Shown: positions 50,680-59,619, counted from the stretch's first letter. The stretch is 64,000 bases of DNA from Burkholderiales bacterium (GCA_031260355.1 JAIRJZ010000005.1:124001-188000); one strand, 5' to 3'. The notes: generated by a model from the sequence alone, not told the origin. Program-made: numbers and translations.

Positions 50680-51497
50680 GATCGCATTCTCCTTTCAAGC
50701 GCCACGCCATCGAGTACGGCCAGCGCATCGAGTAAATACACCGCAAAACTGCCCGGCCCTTCGTTCCGGTCAAGCGCTTTCTCTGCCGCCATTTCACCGG
50801 CAACCGCAAAAACGGCGCAGGCGCTTGCCGCCGCTTCCATCACTTCCTTTTTATCCACCGCCGTTGACACATAAGCCGCGACCAGCGCCGACAACGCGCA
50901 ACCGGTGCCGGTGACGCGCTGCAACAGCGGATGACCGTTATCGACACGCAGCGTACGTTCTCCGTCGGTGATGTAATCTGTCGCGCCGGTCACCACGACA
51001 ACGGTCTTCGCTTCGGTCGCCAGATGTTTCGCCGCCGGCAGCGCCTCGTCACTGTCGTGCGCGCTGTCGGCGCCGCGGCTCTGCGCCGCCTCACCAGCCA
51101 GCGCCAGAATTTCCGAAGGGTTGCCGCGAATCACCGTCGGCGCGTCACCAAGCAAGCGATGGCAAAGCGTTGTCCGAAACGGCAGCAGCCCCGCTGCCAC
51201 CGGATCGAGCACCCACGGTTTACCGGATCGTCGCGCCGACGCGGTTGCCTTGAGCATCGCTTGCGCGTGCATGGCGTTCAACGTTCCGACATTGATCAGC
51301 AGCGCCGACGCCACAGAGGCAAGAACCTCGGATTCCGACTCATCGTCCAGCATCGCCGGTGACGCATGGGCTGCCAGCAACACATTCGCCGTCCAGTTCG
51401 TTACCACGTTATTGGTCAAACAAAGTGTGAGCGGTACCGCCGCACGCACACGCTGCCAGTAAGCAAAGGCCGTTTGAGAAGAAAGAAGTTGCGCCAT
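50676..51497 (-). CDS. thiM: Hydroxyethylthiazole kinase
   Basis: Salvages the thiazole moiety by ATP-dependent phosphorylation. The 273-residue product has PLTLCLTNNVVTNWTANVLLA near the N-terminus, KPWVLDPVAAGLLPFRT and a GTGCALSALVAAY anion hole, all family signatures. AAGAGG six bases before ATG 51497 is the likely ribosome site and is also part of the riboswitch expression platform. An upstream in-frame ATG at 51524 lies inside the predicted loop and is rejected. It is translationally coupled to thiE. Confidence 0.95.
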   Translation of the reverse strand: MAQLLSSQTAFAYWQRVRAAVPLTLCLTNNVVTNWTANVLLAAHASPAMLDDESESEVLASVASALLINVGTLNAMHAQAMLKATASARRSGKPWVLDPVAAGLLPFRTTLCHRLLGDAPTVIRGNPSEILALAGEAAQSRGADSAHDSDEALPAAKHLATEAKTVVVVTGATDYITDGERTLRVDNGHPLLQRVTGTGCALSALVAAYVSTAVDKKEVMEAAASACAVFAVAGEMAAEKALDRNEGPGSFAVYLLDALAVLDGVALERRMRS

Positions 51498-51501
51498 CGA
51501 A

Positions 51502-51533
51502 TCCTCTTGAAAAAGAAACCGCATAGAAGAGGA
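51502..51533 (-). promoter_or_regulatory. Anti-Shine-Dalgarno hairpin (riboswitch expression platform)
   Basis: On the RNA, UCCUCUU (complement of 51527-51533) is fully complementary to the ribosome site AAGAGGA (complement of 51502-51508) of thiM, with an 18-base loop. This would mask the ribosome site when free to form, a translational OFF switch for the TPP riboswitch just upstream. Confidence 0.75.
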
Positions 51534-51548
51534 GGCGCCAACCGCGCT

Positions 51549-51640
51549 GTGACCTCCCTACGCTGGTATGAACCAGATCAGGTGATGCGGGTTTTTCTCA
51601 GTCCGCCGATGACAATACGCCGACGCACACCCCGAGCCAC
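51549..51640 (-). promoter_or_regulatory. TPP riboswitch (THI element)
   Basis: On the minus strand, the aptamer hallmarks are in order: TCGGGGTG, CTGAGA, ACCTGATCTGGTTCATACCA and GCGTAGGGA. The closing P1 stem is formed by GTGGCTC (51640-51634) and GAGGTCAC (51556-51549). It binds thiamine pyrophosphate and controls thiM-thiE. Its 3' end is about 50 bases from the thiM start, with an anti-ribosome-site helix in between. Confidence 0.96.
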
Positions 51641-51969
51641 TTTTTCCAAAGCTCGCGCTTCGGATGTTGGAAATTCTGCGTAAGAAACGCCAAGCCGTCA
51701 AGTCCCTGGAACCCGCGCCAAAACCATTCAGGGAATATGGCAACGAGCCGCGCACTGCCTGTTTGGCATTTCGCATAACGGAATACTGCCGCTTTCCTCG
51801 CAGCCAATCGCAATTGGCGTTAACAGGGCTGGCGGAGAAAACACGTTCGCCAGAGGGGGCTGAATTGCTTGACAAACTGTTGGCGTAAGTAGTTCAGATG
51901 CCGCAGCGTAGGTTGGAATGAAGCGCAGCGAAATTCCAGCAACCTCGTTCAAATGAAATGAGATGTCCC
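51641..51969. other. Gap upstream of the TPP riboswitch, no assignable gene
   Basis: Open frames of about 70-105 codons exist on both strands but none has a recognisable domain or ribosome site. The stretch 51906-51955 carries GGTTGGAATGAAGCGCAGCG and AAATTCCAGCAACC, which pair as a hairpin (TTGGAAT/ATTCCA) and resemble a dispersed bacterial repeat. The promoter for the thiM-thiE transcript should lie in this region but was not identified. Confidence 0.45.
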
Positions 51970-52653
51970 TCAGCGCTCGCGCGTGTCCGACTCGACATCC
52001 CGCGGCGCTCGACCCGCGCCCAGACCCACCGCTCCAACGGCAGCCATGCCGCCGCCTCCACCCGCCCCCCGGCCTCCCGCGTTCGCGGCGCCGCTGCGTC
52101 CGCCCGTTGCGCTACGCACCGGTCCCTGCTTCGGAAGCACCAGATCGTCCGGCACCGCATCCAGTTCCAGCACCTCGCGGATGAAATCGCGCAACGACAC
52201 GACCAGTGCGGCCGTTTCAATCTGACGCCCGGCCACCATGTCGTTGGCGGCTTGCGCGGCCAGCCGAACCTGCTCGGCCGTGCCCAGCAGCATCACGTCG
52301 GACAGCGCCGCCTCGACTGTATCGCGGATGCGGCGGCGACGCTCGGCGTTGCCTCCTTCCGGCACGTCCTCATCCTGCATATCCTCCGCGGCTTCGGCGG
52401 TGCGCATGCGCAGGTCACGGAGATGGCCGGGATCCACGGCCAGATTGCCTGTGAACGACCCGCCCAAGGTCTTGTAGGCCGCGATCAGTGTTTTCAGCCG
52501 CTCGTTGATCTGACGGTTCTGGCGTTCGCGGCGTTGCTGCACGCGTTGCATCACCAACAGCCGGATGCCCACCGCCATGACCGTCACAAGGAGCAGCCCC
52601 AGCAACGTGGTCAGCATGCCTTGCCAGGAGTTGAAGTCGATCAGGTTGCGCAT
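51970..52653 (-). CDS. Unknown single-span membrane protein with glycine-rich tail
   Basis: I do not recognise the family with certainty. The 227-residue product starts MRNLIDFNSWQGMLTTLLGL. It has one N-terminal membrane helix (LLGLLLVTVMAVGIRLLVM), then a charged coiled segment (QQRRERQNRQINERLKTLI). A helical domain with DPGHLRDLRMRTAEAAEDM follows, and the C-terminus is low-complexity (RGAGGGGGMAAVGAVGLGAG). An alternative start twelve codons upstream (52689) is less convincing. It is a lone gene on the minus strand between thiM and icd. Similar proteins occur in other beta- and gammaproteobacteria by recollection only. Confidence 0.7.
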   Translation of the reverse strand: MRNLIDFNSWQGMLTTLLGLLLVTVMAVGIRLLVMQRVQQRRERQNRQINERLKTLIAAYKTLGGSFTGNLAVDPGHLRDLRMRTAEAAEDMQDEDVPEGGNAERRRRIRDTVEAALSDVMLLGTAEQVRLAAQAANDMVAGRQIETAALVVSLRDFIREVLELDAVPDDLVLPKQGPVRSATGGRSGAANAGGRGAGGGGGMAAVGAVGLGAGRAPRDVESDTRER

Positions 52654-52746
52654 GGGTCGGTGTGTCGCAGTACAAAATACAGGAGACACATCATACCGGT
52701 ATCTTTCCCAAACATGAACTCGCCGTCACAACCTGCGTGAACTACG

Positions 52747-52785
52747 GAAAAAAACTACGAAATAGTACGGGCGCCACCGCCCGTA
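52747..52785 (-). terminator. Intrinsic terminator downstream of icd
   Basis: TACGGGCG (52766-52773) and CGCCCGTA (52778-52785) form an 8-bp stem with a CCAC loop. On the minus strand it is followed after ten bases by GTTTTTTT. It lies 57 bases past the icd stop. Confidence 0.65.
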
Positions 52786-52841
52786 TATCGGGAAGCAGAT
52801 TGCCTCCCCTACGAATCGGGGCGAAAATACCGCCACCGCCA

Positions 52842-54098
52842 TCACATCTGCGCCATCATCCGCTCACCGAATCCCGAGCACGACACTTTTTCGGCGTCCG
52901 GCATCAGGCGAGCGAAATCCACGGTGACGGTTTTGGCTTGTATGGTTTTTTCCATCGCCGCGATAATCACGTCCGCCGCCATCGTCCAGCCGATGTGTCG
53001 CAACATCATTTCAGCCGACAGGATTTCGGAGCCGGGATTCATCGTGTCGGTGCCGGCGAATTTCGGCGCTGTCCCGTGCGTCGCTTCAAACACCGCCACC
53101 GAGTCGGACAGGTTGGCGCCCGGCGCGATGCCGATGCCGCCGACTTGCGCCGCCAGCGCATCGGAAATGTAGTCACCGTTCAGGTTCAGCGTCGCAATCA
53201 CGTCGAAGTCTTCCGGAACCAGCAGAATTTGCTGGAGGAAGTTGTCGGTAATCGCGTCTTTGATCATGATTTCGCGGCCGGTTTTCGGGTTCTTGAAAAG
53301 GCACCACGGCCCGTCACCGATCAGTTGCGCACCGAATTCGCGTTGCGCCAGCGCATAGCCCCAATCGCGGAACGCGCCCTCGGTGTATTTCATGATGTTG
53401 CCTTTGTGCACCAGCGTTACCGACCGCCGATCATTGTCGATCGCGTATTGCAAGGCGCGGCGCACCAGCCGCTCGGCGCCCTCGCGGGAAACCGGCTTGA
53501 CGCCGATGCCGGAGGTTTGCGGAAAGCGGATCTGGGTCACGCCCAGTTCGTTGGTCAGGTAGTCGATCAGTTTTTTCGCTTTCTCCGATTCGGCAGGCCA
53601 CTCGATACCGGCGTAAATGTCCTCGGCGTTTTCGCGAAAAATCACCATATCGACTTTTTCCGGCGCTTTCACCGGACTCGGCACACCCTTGAAGTAACGC
53701 ACCGGCCGCAAGCACAGATACAGATCGAGCGTCTGCCGCATCGCCACGTTGAGCGAGCGGATGCCGCCGCCGACCGGCGTGGTCAGCGGTCCTTTGATCG
53801 AGACCACAAACTCTTTCAGCGCCCGCATCGTTTCATCCGGCAGCCAGGTTTGCGAGTCATAAACCCGCGTTGCTTTTTCGCCGGCATACACTTCCATCCA
53901 GCGCAGTTGGCGTTGGCCGCCGTAGGCTTTCGCCACCGCCGCATCGACGACCTTGATCATCACCGGGGTAATGTCAGCACCGATGCCGTCGCCTTCAATG
54001 TACGGAATGATCGGGTTGTCGGGGACATTGAGGCTGCCGTTCGGTTGGATCGTGATAGGGGCGCCGTCCTGAGGCACCCGGATGTGTTGGTAGGTCAT
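52842..54098 (-). CDS. icd: Isocitrate dehydrogenase (NADP-dependent)
   Basis: TCA-cycle enzyme converting isocitrate to 2-oxoglutarate, 418 residues. It has [18 protein letters not shown] at the N-terminus and [19 protein letters not shown], with Ser115 equivalent to the Escherichia coli phosphorylation site of Ace[19 protein letters not shown] and the NADP-binding [20 protein letters not shown] are also present. GAGAG upstream fits the second of two tandem ATG codons (54098); 54101 is possible. The adjacent divergent rluE gene is the same neighbour as in enterobacteria. Confidence 0.96.
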   Translation of the reverse strand: MTYQHIRVPQDGAPITIQPNGSLNVPDNPIIPYIEGDGIGADITPVMIKVVDAAVAKAYGGQRQLRWMEVYAGEKATRVYDSQTWLPDETMRALKEFVVSIKGPLTTPVGGGIRSLNVAMRQTLDLYLCLRPVRYFKGVPSPVKAPEKVDMVIFRENAEDIYAGIEWPAESEKAKKLIDYLTNELGVTQIRFPQTSGIGVKPVSREGAERLVRRALQYAIDNDRRSVTLVHKGNIMKYTEGAFRDWGYALAQREFGAQLIGDGPWCLFKNPKTGREIMIKDAITDNFLQQILLVPEDFDVIATLNLNGDYISDALAAQVGGIGIAPGANLSDSVAVFEATHGTAPKFAGTDTMNPGSEILSAEMMLRHIGWTMAADVIIAAMEKTIQAKTVTVDFARLMPDAEKVSCSGFGERMMAQM

Positions 54099-54194
54099 CA
54101 TGAACTCTCTACTGACAATGAAAAACGCCGGCTGTGGCCGCTGCGTGAAACAAATATTATTGTCCCACGTTTGCTTCCTGTAGAATCCCTATTC

Positions 54195-54866
54195 ATGGTC
54201 AGGCTATTGCGCTTCCACAAACCGTACGGTGCGCTGTGTCAGTTCACCGGTGACGGTGCGCGTCCGACACTGGCGAATTTTATCGACGTCCCCGGTGTTT
54301 ACGCCGCCGGTCGGCTCGACGCCGACAGCGAAGGGTTGTTGATGCTGACCGACCACGGCCCTTGGCAGACGCAGATCGCCGATCCCCGCCACCGCCTCAT
54401 CAAAACGTATTGGGCGCAAGTTGAAGGCGTTCCCGACGATGATGCGTTGCGCGCTTTGGCACGCGGCGTCGCGTTGCGCGACGGCATCACCCGCCCCGCC
54501 GAAGTCCGGCGGATGGATAAGCCGCCGAATTTATGGCCGCGCACGCCGCCGATCCGTTTCCGCGCCGCTATCCCGACCGCTTGGCTGGAACTGCGGCTGA
54601 TGGAAGGCAAAAACCGCCAGGTGCGCCGGATGACTGCTGCCGTCGGCCATCCGACCTTGCGGCTCATCCGCACCGGAATCGGCCCGTGGACGCTAGACGG
54701 CCTCGCCCCCGGTCAGTGGCAAGCGGTCGATGACCCGACAGGCATGCTATCATTACCGAGTACAACTGTTTCCAAAATAAAAGCCGCGCCGCCCGCGCGG
54801 TTTCAACAGCAACGCTCTTCTCGATCACCGCGTCCGCCGCCCGGCTCCCGTTCCCGACATTCATGA
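54195..54866 (+). CDS. rluE: 23S rRNA pseudouridine synthase (RluE-like)
   Basis: RsuA-family pseudouridine synthase of 223 residues without an S4 domain. LRFHKPYGALCQF, the catalytic Asp in GRLDADSEGLLMLTDHG near residue 40, and RLMEGKNRQVRRMTAAVGHP are diagnostic. In enterobacteria the icd-linked member modifies U2457. The C-terminal 40 residues (from SKIKAAPPARFQQQ, ending PRPPPGSRSRHS) are low-complexity and overlap the pcnB start by four bases. The start has no clear ribosome site. Confidence 0.88.
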   Translation: MVRLLRFHKPYGALCQFTGDGARPTLANFIDVPGVYAAGRLDADSEGLLMLTDHGPWQTQIADPRHRLIKTYWAQVEGVPDDDALRALARGVALRDGITRPAEVRRMDKPPNLWPRTPPIRFRAAIPTAWLELRLMEGKNRQVRRMTAAVGHPTLRLIRTGIGPWTLDGLAPGQWQAVDDPTGMLSLPSTTVSKIKAAPPARFQQQRSSRSPRPPPGSRSRHS

Positions 54867-56188
54867 TCGGCCATTTTATCTCTCGTCTTCTACCGAAGCG
54901 TTTCAAGAAAGCGCCGCGCATCTACCGCGCCGCCCAGCACAACATTCGTGCCGACGCCATCGACGAGGCCGCGCTGAACGTCGTGCGTCGCCTGCACAGC
55001 GCCGGATTTCAAGCGTTTGTCGTCGGCGGCGCCGTGCGCGATCTGATGCTGGGTCGTCGCCCGAAAGACTTTGATGTCGCGACCAATGCCACGCCGGAAG
55101 AAATCAAACCGCTCTTTCGCCGCGCCTTTATCATCGGTCGCCGCTTTCGTCTGGTTCATGTTCATGTCGGCCACGACGTTATCGAAGTTTCGACGTTCCG
55201 TTCCGCCCAAACCGACGAGGACGCCACCGACGAACACGGTCGCCTGCTCTCCGATAACGTTTACGGCACGCAAGCCGAAGACGCCGTGCGCCGCGACTTC
55301 ACGATCAACGCGCTTTACTTCGAACCGGAGTCCGAAGAAATCTGGGATTACGTCGGCGGCGTCAACGATGTACGCGCCCGCCGCCTCAAACTGATCGGGC
55401 CGCCGGTCACCCGTTACCGCGAAGACCCGGTGCGGATGCTGCGCGCCGTGCGTCTGACCGCCAAGCTCGGGCTGACGCTGGCGCCGACCTCGGAAGCGCC
55501 GCTGGTCAAACTCGCCGTGCTGATGCGCAACATTCCGCCGGCACGGCTGTTCGAAGAAACGCAAAAGTTGCTGCTCTCCGGCAATGCCGAAGAAACCGTC
55601 GCGCAGGTGCGCCGCTATCAGTTGTTGCCATCGTTCGATGCGTTACTCAGCACACCGTCCGCCGAACGTTTCGCCGGTATCGCGCTGGCACACACCGATG
55701 CGCGACTGAAAGCCGGTAAAACCGTGTCGCCGGCGTACCTGTTTGCCGCCCTCTTGTGGCCGACGGTGATGCGTGAGCGCGACGCCCATCTCGAAACCGG
55801 GATGAAACCCGCGCCGGCGTTCATTGCCGCGATGGACACCGCGCTTGAAGAACATGCCCAGATGCTCGCCGTACCGCGCCGTTTTCAAGGCATCATCCGT
55901 GAAATCTGGGGAATGCAACCGCGCTTCGAACAGCGACAAGGGCAGCGTCCCTACCGGCTGCTCGAACAGCCGCGTTTTCGCGCCGCTTACGACTTTCTGT
56001 GCATGCGCGCCGAAAACCGGGAAGTACTGCGCGAACTAAGCACCTGGTGGGAAAAATTTCAGGTCGCCGATAGCGATACCCGCAAAGCCATGCAGACGGC
56101 CGCGCCCCAACCCGATGCCGGTTCCCGTTCGCGGCCACGGCGGCGGCGCAAAGGTCACGGCAAAGCGGCTGCCCCCTCTGCCGAATGA
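54863..56188 (+). CDS. pcnB: Poly(A) polymerase I
   Basis: Adds 3' poly(A) tails that promote RNA decay. The 441-residue class II nucleotidyltransferase has the head block FVVGGAVRDLMLGRRPKDFD near residue 52. It then has the VHVGHDVIEVSTFRS region, YREDPVRMLRAVRLTAKLG and an arginine-rich C-terminus (GSRSRPRRRRKGHGKAAA). It is longer and more basic at the end than CCA-adding enzymes, favouring PcnB. It overlaps both rluE and folK by ATGA junctions; pcnB-folK pairing is conserved. Confidence 0.94.
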   Translation: MIGHFISRLLPKRFKKAPRIYRAAQHNIRADAIDEAALNVVRRLHSAGFQAFVVGGAVRDLMLGRRPKDFDVATNATPEEIKPLFRRAFIIGRRFRLVHVHVGHDVIEVSTFRSAQTDEDATDEHGRLLSDNVYGTQAEDAVRRDFTINALYFEPESEEIWDYVGGVNDVRARRLKLIGPPVTRYREDPVRMLRAVRLTAKLGLTLAPTSEAPLVKLAVLMRNIPPARLFEETQKLLLSGNAEETVAQVRRYQLLPSFDALLSTPSAERFAGIALAHTDARLKAGKTVSPAYLFAALLWPTVMRERDAHLETGMKPAPAFIAAMDTALEEHAQMLAVPRRFQGIIREIWGMQPRFEQRQGQRPYRLLEQPRFRAAYDFLCMRAENREVLRELSTWWEKFQVADSDTRKAMQTAAPQPDAGSRSRPRRRRKGHGKAAAPSAE

Positions 56189-56691
56189 CGCTTCCGGTTC
56201 GCGCTTACATCGGCCTCGGCAGCAACCGCGGCCATCTGCACGACAACCCGCGCCGCCATCTCGAACAAGCGATCGCGCAACTCGCCGCGTTACCGCAAAC
56301 ACAACGCATCCAGTCGGCGCGCTTCTACCACACCACGCCGCATGGTGTAAGTCGGCGGCAGCCCTCGTACCTCAACACCGTTGTCGCGCTCGACACGACG
56401 CTTCCGGTTGGCGAACTGTTTGCCGCGCTGCGCCGCATCGAGCGCGAACACCGGCGCACGCGCCCTTACCCGAACGCGCCGCGCACACTCGACCTCGATC
56501 TTTTGCTTTACGGCGACCGGATCAGTCGCAGCCGCAAGATGACCCTGCCTCACCCGCGCCTGCACCAGCGTCCCTTCGTTCTGATTCCGCTGCTCGACCT
56601 CGCCGACGCGCCGATTCCCGGCAAAGGCCGCGCTACGGCGGCATTGCGGCGTTGCGCTCCGGCAACCGTCGTTGCTGTTCAAGAGCGGTAA
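56185..56691 (+). CDS. folK: HPPK: 6-hydroxymethyl-dihydropterin pyrophosphokinase
   Basis: Folate synthesis enzyme that transfers pyrophosphate from ATP to 6-hydroxymethyl-dihydropterin. It has 168 residues. AYIGLGSNRGHLHDNP at the N-terminus, RRIEREHRRTRPYPNAPRT, LDLDLLLYG and HPRLHQRPFVLIPLLDL are the family signatures, including the two metal-binding aspartates in LDLDLL. The start overlaps the pcnB stop. The pairing with pcnB is widespread. Confidence 0.96.
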   Translation: MTLPVRAYIGLGSNRGHLHDNPRRHLEQAIAQLAALPQTQRIQSARFYHTTPHGVSRRQPSYLNTVVALDTTLPVGELFAALRRIEREHRRTRPYPNAPRTLDLDLLLYGDRISRSRKMTLPHPRLHQRPFVLIPLLDLADAPIPGKGRATAALRRCAPATVVAVQER

Positions 56692-56778
56692 AGGTCGCCA
56701 GGAATAGCCGCTTTACACGCTTTTTGTCTTTTTATATGATCCTTGGAAGCAGCAAACATTTTTACTGGGAGCGAGGCA

Positions 56779-57195
56779 ATGGATACCATACCGACTAACG
56801 TTGAACCCTTGATCGAGCGCGCCGCTACGGCGGTTTTCAGCTCGATCGACAGCGACGGTTTCCCCAACACGCGCGCGCTTCTGCCGCCCAGAGCACGCGA
56901 AGGGTTGAAACACTTCTACTTCACGACCAACACCTCATCGTGCAAAGCCGCCCATCTTGCTGTCAACCCCAAAGCCTGTCTGTACTTTTACGACGCCTCC
57001 CGATTCATCGGCGTCATGTTGATCGGCACGGCGGCCATTGTCCGGGATGAGGCAAGCCTCGCTCTGGTCTGGCGGAAAGGCGACGAACAGTACTACCCGC
57101 AAGGCATCGACGATCCCGATTACGCCGTGTTGAAATTCACCGCGCACACCTTGCGCTATTACAGCGACTTCAATCCGAGAGATTATCGGCTGTAA
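56779..57195 (+). CDS. Pyridoxamine 5'-phosphate oxidase-family protein
   Basis: The 138-residue protein has the split-barrel flavin-binding fold. FSSIDSDGFPNTRAL, HFYFTTNTSSCKAAHLAVNP and ACLYFYDASRFIGVMLIGTA are the typical strands and FMN-phosphate contacts. A general-stress-protein-like or flavin-reductase role is possible; no substrate is evident. GAGG six bases before ATG 56779 fixes the start against a TTG twelve codons upstream. It is a lone gene after folK with an 87-base gap. Confidence 0.8.
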   Translation: MDTIPTNVEPLIERAATAVFSSIDSDGFPNTRALLPPRAREGLKHFYFTTNTSSCKAAHLAVNPKACLYFYDASRFIGVMLIGTAAIVRDEASLALVWRKGDEQYYPQGIDDPDYAVLKFTAHTLRYYSDFNPRDYRL

Positions 57196-57530
57196 GTAAA
57201 ACCACGGTTTAGCCATAAAGAGCGCAGAGAATGTAGAAAAATCTTTGCGGCTTTTACGCTCTTCCTAGGGCGGTTTTGGTTCAAATGCGTACACTTTTCC
57301 CCTCCCCCTCGAGGGGGAGGGTGCCCCGAAGAGCCTGCCCTCGAAATGCTTTTGATCGGGGGGGCGGGAGAGGGGGAGGAAGTTCACGCAGGAATGGCGG
57401 TATCAGACGCCGCGCCGCCTCGGCGGGAGCGACGGAGATCAAGGCAGCAAACAACCGGAGCCCGTTCTGTTGCGTTTTCACCCCAAAACGCGCCCTCCCC
57501 GACGCTCCGTCTGCGCCATAAATCGTAAGA
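57196..57530. repeat. Intergenic repeat mosaic with inverted copy of the 40.9-kb element
   Basis: GGCGGTTTTGGTTCAAATGC (57270-57289) followed by GTACACTTTTCCCCTCCCCC and CTCGAGGGGGAGGGTGCCCC, then AAATGCTTTTGATCGGGGGG. The reverse complement of 57262-57366 matches 40847-40948 almost base for base. The 5' part (57200-57260) has AACCACGGTTTAGCCATAAA and GAGCGCAGAGAATG, relatives of the TTAACCAC modules. No gene. Confidence 0.85.
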
Positions 57531-57651
57531 ATGTTCAATGATTACGTTAATATAATTAATTACACCCGCTTGAGCATATGTTTCGGTTTCGTTCTTTCAA
57601 GGGATCGGCGCCGCTGATCTTTCCTGATGAATCTTGGTGAAAGTAAAAGCC
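57531..57651. other. AT-rich upstream region of the IPTL-CTERM-like gene
   Basis: TATAAT at 57551-57556 lies in an AT-rich stretch (GTTAATATAATTAATTACAC) and is a plausible -10 box, but no convincing -35 hexamer is at the right distance. Confidence 0.4.
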
Positions 57652-59478
57652 ATGAGACTCTTTACCTCTCCGTGCCTTAATCGCCGCGCGTCTTACCTGA
57701 AACGCGCCGCCGCGCTACTGGGATTGCCCCTCGGCCTGGCGCTCTTCGCCGCTTCGGCCTCGGCAGCGACGATTACCGTCAACACCATCGCCGATGCCAC
57801 TCCCGCCGATGCCGCCAACTGCGCCGCCGGTAACCCCAGCACCTGCCGCTTGCGTGACGCCATCGCCGCCGCCGCAGCTTCCGGCGACACCATCGACTTC
57901 ACCGCTGCGCTCGCCGGTTCCACCATCACGCTGACCAGTACACTGACCGTGGACAAGAGCCTGACCATCGATGGCGCCGGAGCCTCCGGCCTCGCCGTCA
58001 GCGGCAACAATACGATTCGGGTGTTCACTGTGACCACGGGCGTCATCGCCGAATTCGCCAACCTCATCATCAAAGACGGTCTTTTAAGCGGCTCTGCCCA
58101 AGGCGGCGGCATTTACAACGCCGGCACGCTCACGCTGACCAACAGCACGGTGTCCGGCAACAGCACCTACAACGGCGGCGGCATTTACAGCGCCGGCACA
58201 CTCACGCTGACCAACAGCACGGTGTCCGGCAATACCGCCCGATACGACGGCGGCGGCATTTACAGCGCCGGTGCGCTCACGCTGACCAACAGCACGGTGT
58301 CCGACAATGTCGCCGATAGGTTGGGTGGCGGTATTGATGTCTCGGGCGGTACGCTCTCGCTGACCGGCAGCACTGTATCCGGTAATAGCGCCTACTACGG
58401 CGGCGGTATCAGCCGCAGCGGCAACGGCACGGCTACGCTGACCGACAGCACCGTATCCGGCAACAGCGCCGACGTCTGGGGAGGCGGCATCTTCATCAAC
58501 AACGGCGCCGGTGACTCTCTTACGCTGATCCGCAGTGCTGTCTTCGGCAACAATTCCAGTTACGAAGGTGGCGGCATCCTCAACGGCAGCACCCTCACGC
58601 TGACCGACAGCACCGTGTCCGGTAATACCGCCGACGACTACGGCGGCGGCATCAGCAACTACGGCACAGCCTCGCTGACCAACAGTACCCTGTCCAGCAA
58701 TACCGCCCAATACGACGGCGGCGGTATTTACAACGACAACGGTTCTCTCACACTGATTAACACCACGATGGCCGGCAACACTGGTGGAGACCTTTACAAC
58801 GATGCCGCTCCAGCGAATGCCCGGTTGACCAATACGATTGCCCAATCTTGTGCCGGCAACACCGTCACCGACAACGGCGGCAACCTCGATGGCGGCTCCA
58901 ATTGCGGGTTCACGACGGTCACCAGCATCAGCAACGCCGTCCTCGATCTCGGCGCGTTAGCCAATAACGGCGGCCCGACGCTGACGATGCTGCCGGGCGC
59001 AAGCAGCGCCGCGCTTGCCCGCGGCCTACCATCCGTGTGCGCGGCTTCTCCGGTCAACGGCGCCGATCAGCGCGGCGTCGCGCGCTCGGCCACCGTCTGC
59101 ACCAGCGGCGCCGTGGAAGTCGATGTCACAACCCTCACCGTCAGCGTCACCGGCAACGGCAGCGTCAGTACCTCGCCCGCGTGGATCAGCGGCTGCACCA
59201 CCAGTTGCGCCGCCTTCTACGTCACCGGCTCCTCCGTGACCTTGACCGCTTCTCCGGCGGCGGGTTACGCCTTCGCCGGCTGGGGCGGCGCTTGCACCGG
59301 TTCTTCGCTCACGGCCACCGTGACCATGAGCGCGGCGCTCACCTGTACCGCGCAGTTCACGCCGCAGACGATCACCACCACAACCGTCCCGACGACAGAT
59401 CGCTGGGCGCTGCTGCTTCTTGCACTGCTGGCGGCAGGCGTGGCGTTTCAGCGACTGGAAAGCAGAAAACCGTTCTGA
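57652..59478 (+). CDS. Right-handed beta-helix extracellular protein with IPTL-CTERM-like tail
   Basis: The 608-residue protein has a signal peptide (ALLGLPLGLALFAASASAA) and an N-terminal TITVNTIADATPAD, CRLRDAIAAAAASGDTI block of the polymorphic-outer-membrane/CSLREAI type. A beta-helix follows, with nine GGGI-centred coils (about residues 150-385) whose consensus is LTLTNSTVSGN. Then comes an InlB-like repeat (VTLTASPAAGYAFAGW) and a C-terminal VPTTDRWALLLLALLAAG with basic tail RLESRK. The tail is like IPTL-CTERM, where cleavage and sorting by an exosortase-like system are proposed. The ATG at 57652 is preferred to a GTG six codons upstream. Confidence 0.85.
   Translation: MRLFTSPCLNRRASYLKRAAALLGLPLGLALFAASASAATITVNTIADATPADAANCAAGNPSTCRLRDAIAAAAASGDTIDFTAALAGSTITLTSTLTVDKSLTIDGAGASGLAVSGNNTIRVFTVTTGVIAEFANLIIKDGLLSGSAQGGGIYNAGTLTLTNSTVSGNSTYNGGGIYSAGTLTLTNSTVSGNTARYDGGGIYSAGALTLTNSTVSDNVADRLGGGIDVSGGTLSLTGSTVSGNSAYYGGGISRSGNGTATLTDSTVSGNSADVWGGGIFINNGAGDSLTLIRSAVFGNNSSYEGGGILNGSTLTLTDSTVSGNTADDYGGGISNYGTASLTNSTLSSNTAQYDGGGIYNDNGSLTLINTTMAGNTGGDLYNDAAPANARLTNTIAQSCAGNTVTDNGGNLDGGSNCGFTTVTSISNAVLDLGALANNGGPTLTMLPGASSAALARGLPSVCAASPVNGADQRGVARSATVCTSGAVEVDVTTLTVSVTGNGSVSTSPAWISGCTTSCAAFYVTGSSVTLTASPAAGYAFAGWGGACTGSSLTATVTMSAALTCTAQFTPQTITTTTVPTTDRWALLLLALLAAGVAFQRLESRKPF
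58101..58790 (+). repeat. In-gene tandem repeat (about 72-nt period)
   Basis: Nine coils coding for GGGI and LTLTNSTVSGN recur about every 72-78 bases. Three adjacent copies near 58128-58300 are nearly identical at the DNA level (CTCACGCTGACCAACAGCAC), while later copies diverge. This points to recent duplication of the 5' coils. Confidence 0.8.
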
Positions 59479-59590
59479 TGTCTGATCCCTCCCTCTCTTC
59501 CGCTGGCGGGAGAGAGGGAGAAAAGCGTCATTCTTCGCGAAAGCGGAGAAGCCAGAAAAGGATGTCTGGGTTCCCGTTGATCTCTGCCAC
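59479..59590. repeat. Short repeat remnant after the beta-helix gene
   Basis: CCCTCTCTTCCGCTGGCGGG with AGAGAGGGAG forms a hairpin (about 59489-59520) that may also serve as a terminator for the beta-helix gene. Further, ATTCTTCGCGAAAGCGGAGA is a relative of the CTTCGCGCAGAATGA module. Confidence 0.6.
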
Positions 59591-59597
59591 ACCAACA

Positions 59598-59613
59598 TTT
59601 ACCCAAACTTTAC
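59598..59613 (-). promoter_or_regulatory. CpxR-like binding site
   Basis: The complement reads GTAAA, six bases, GTAAA. CpxR boxes are GTAAA repeats with short spacers (4-8 bases reported). It lies six bases upstream of a TTGACA, as expected for an activator site at the spy promoter. The downstream genes are Spy-like, CpxA-like and CpxR-like, so autoregulation is likely. Confidence 0.65.
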
Positions 59614-59619
59614 ATTGCC

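Noticed and set aside
51664..51888. 74-codon frame upstream of the TPP riboswitch, and the opposite-strand frame
   Set aside because: Both strands are open, neither has a ribosome site or family; treated as non-coding.
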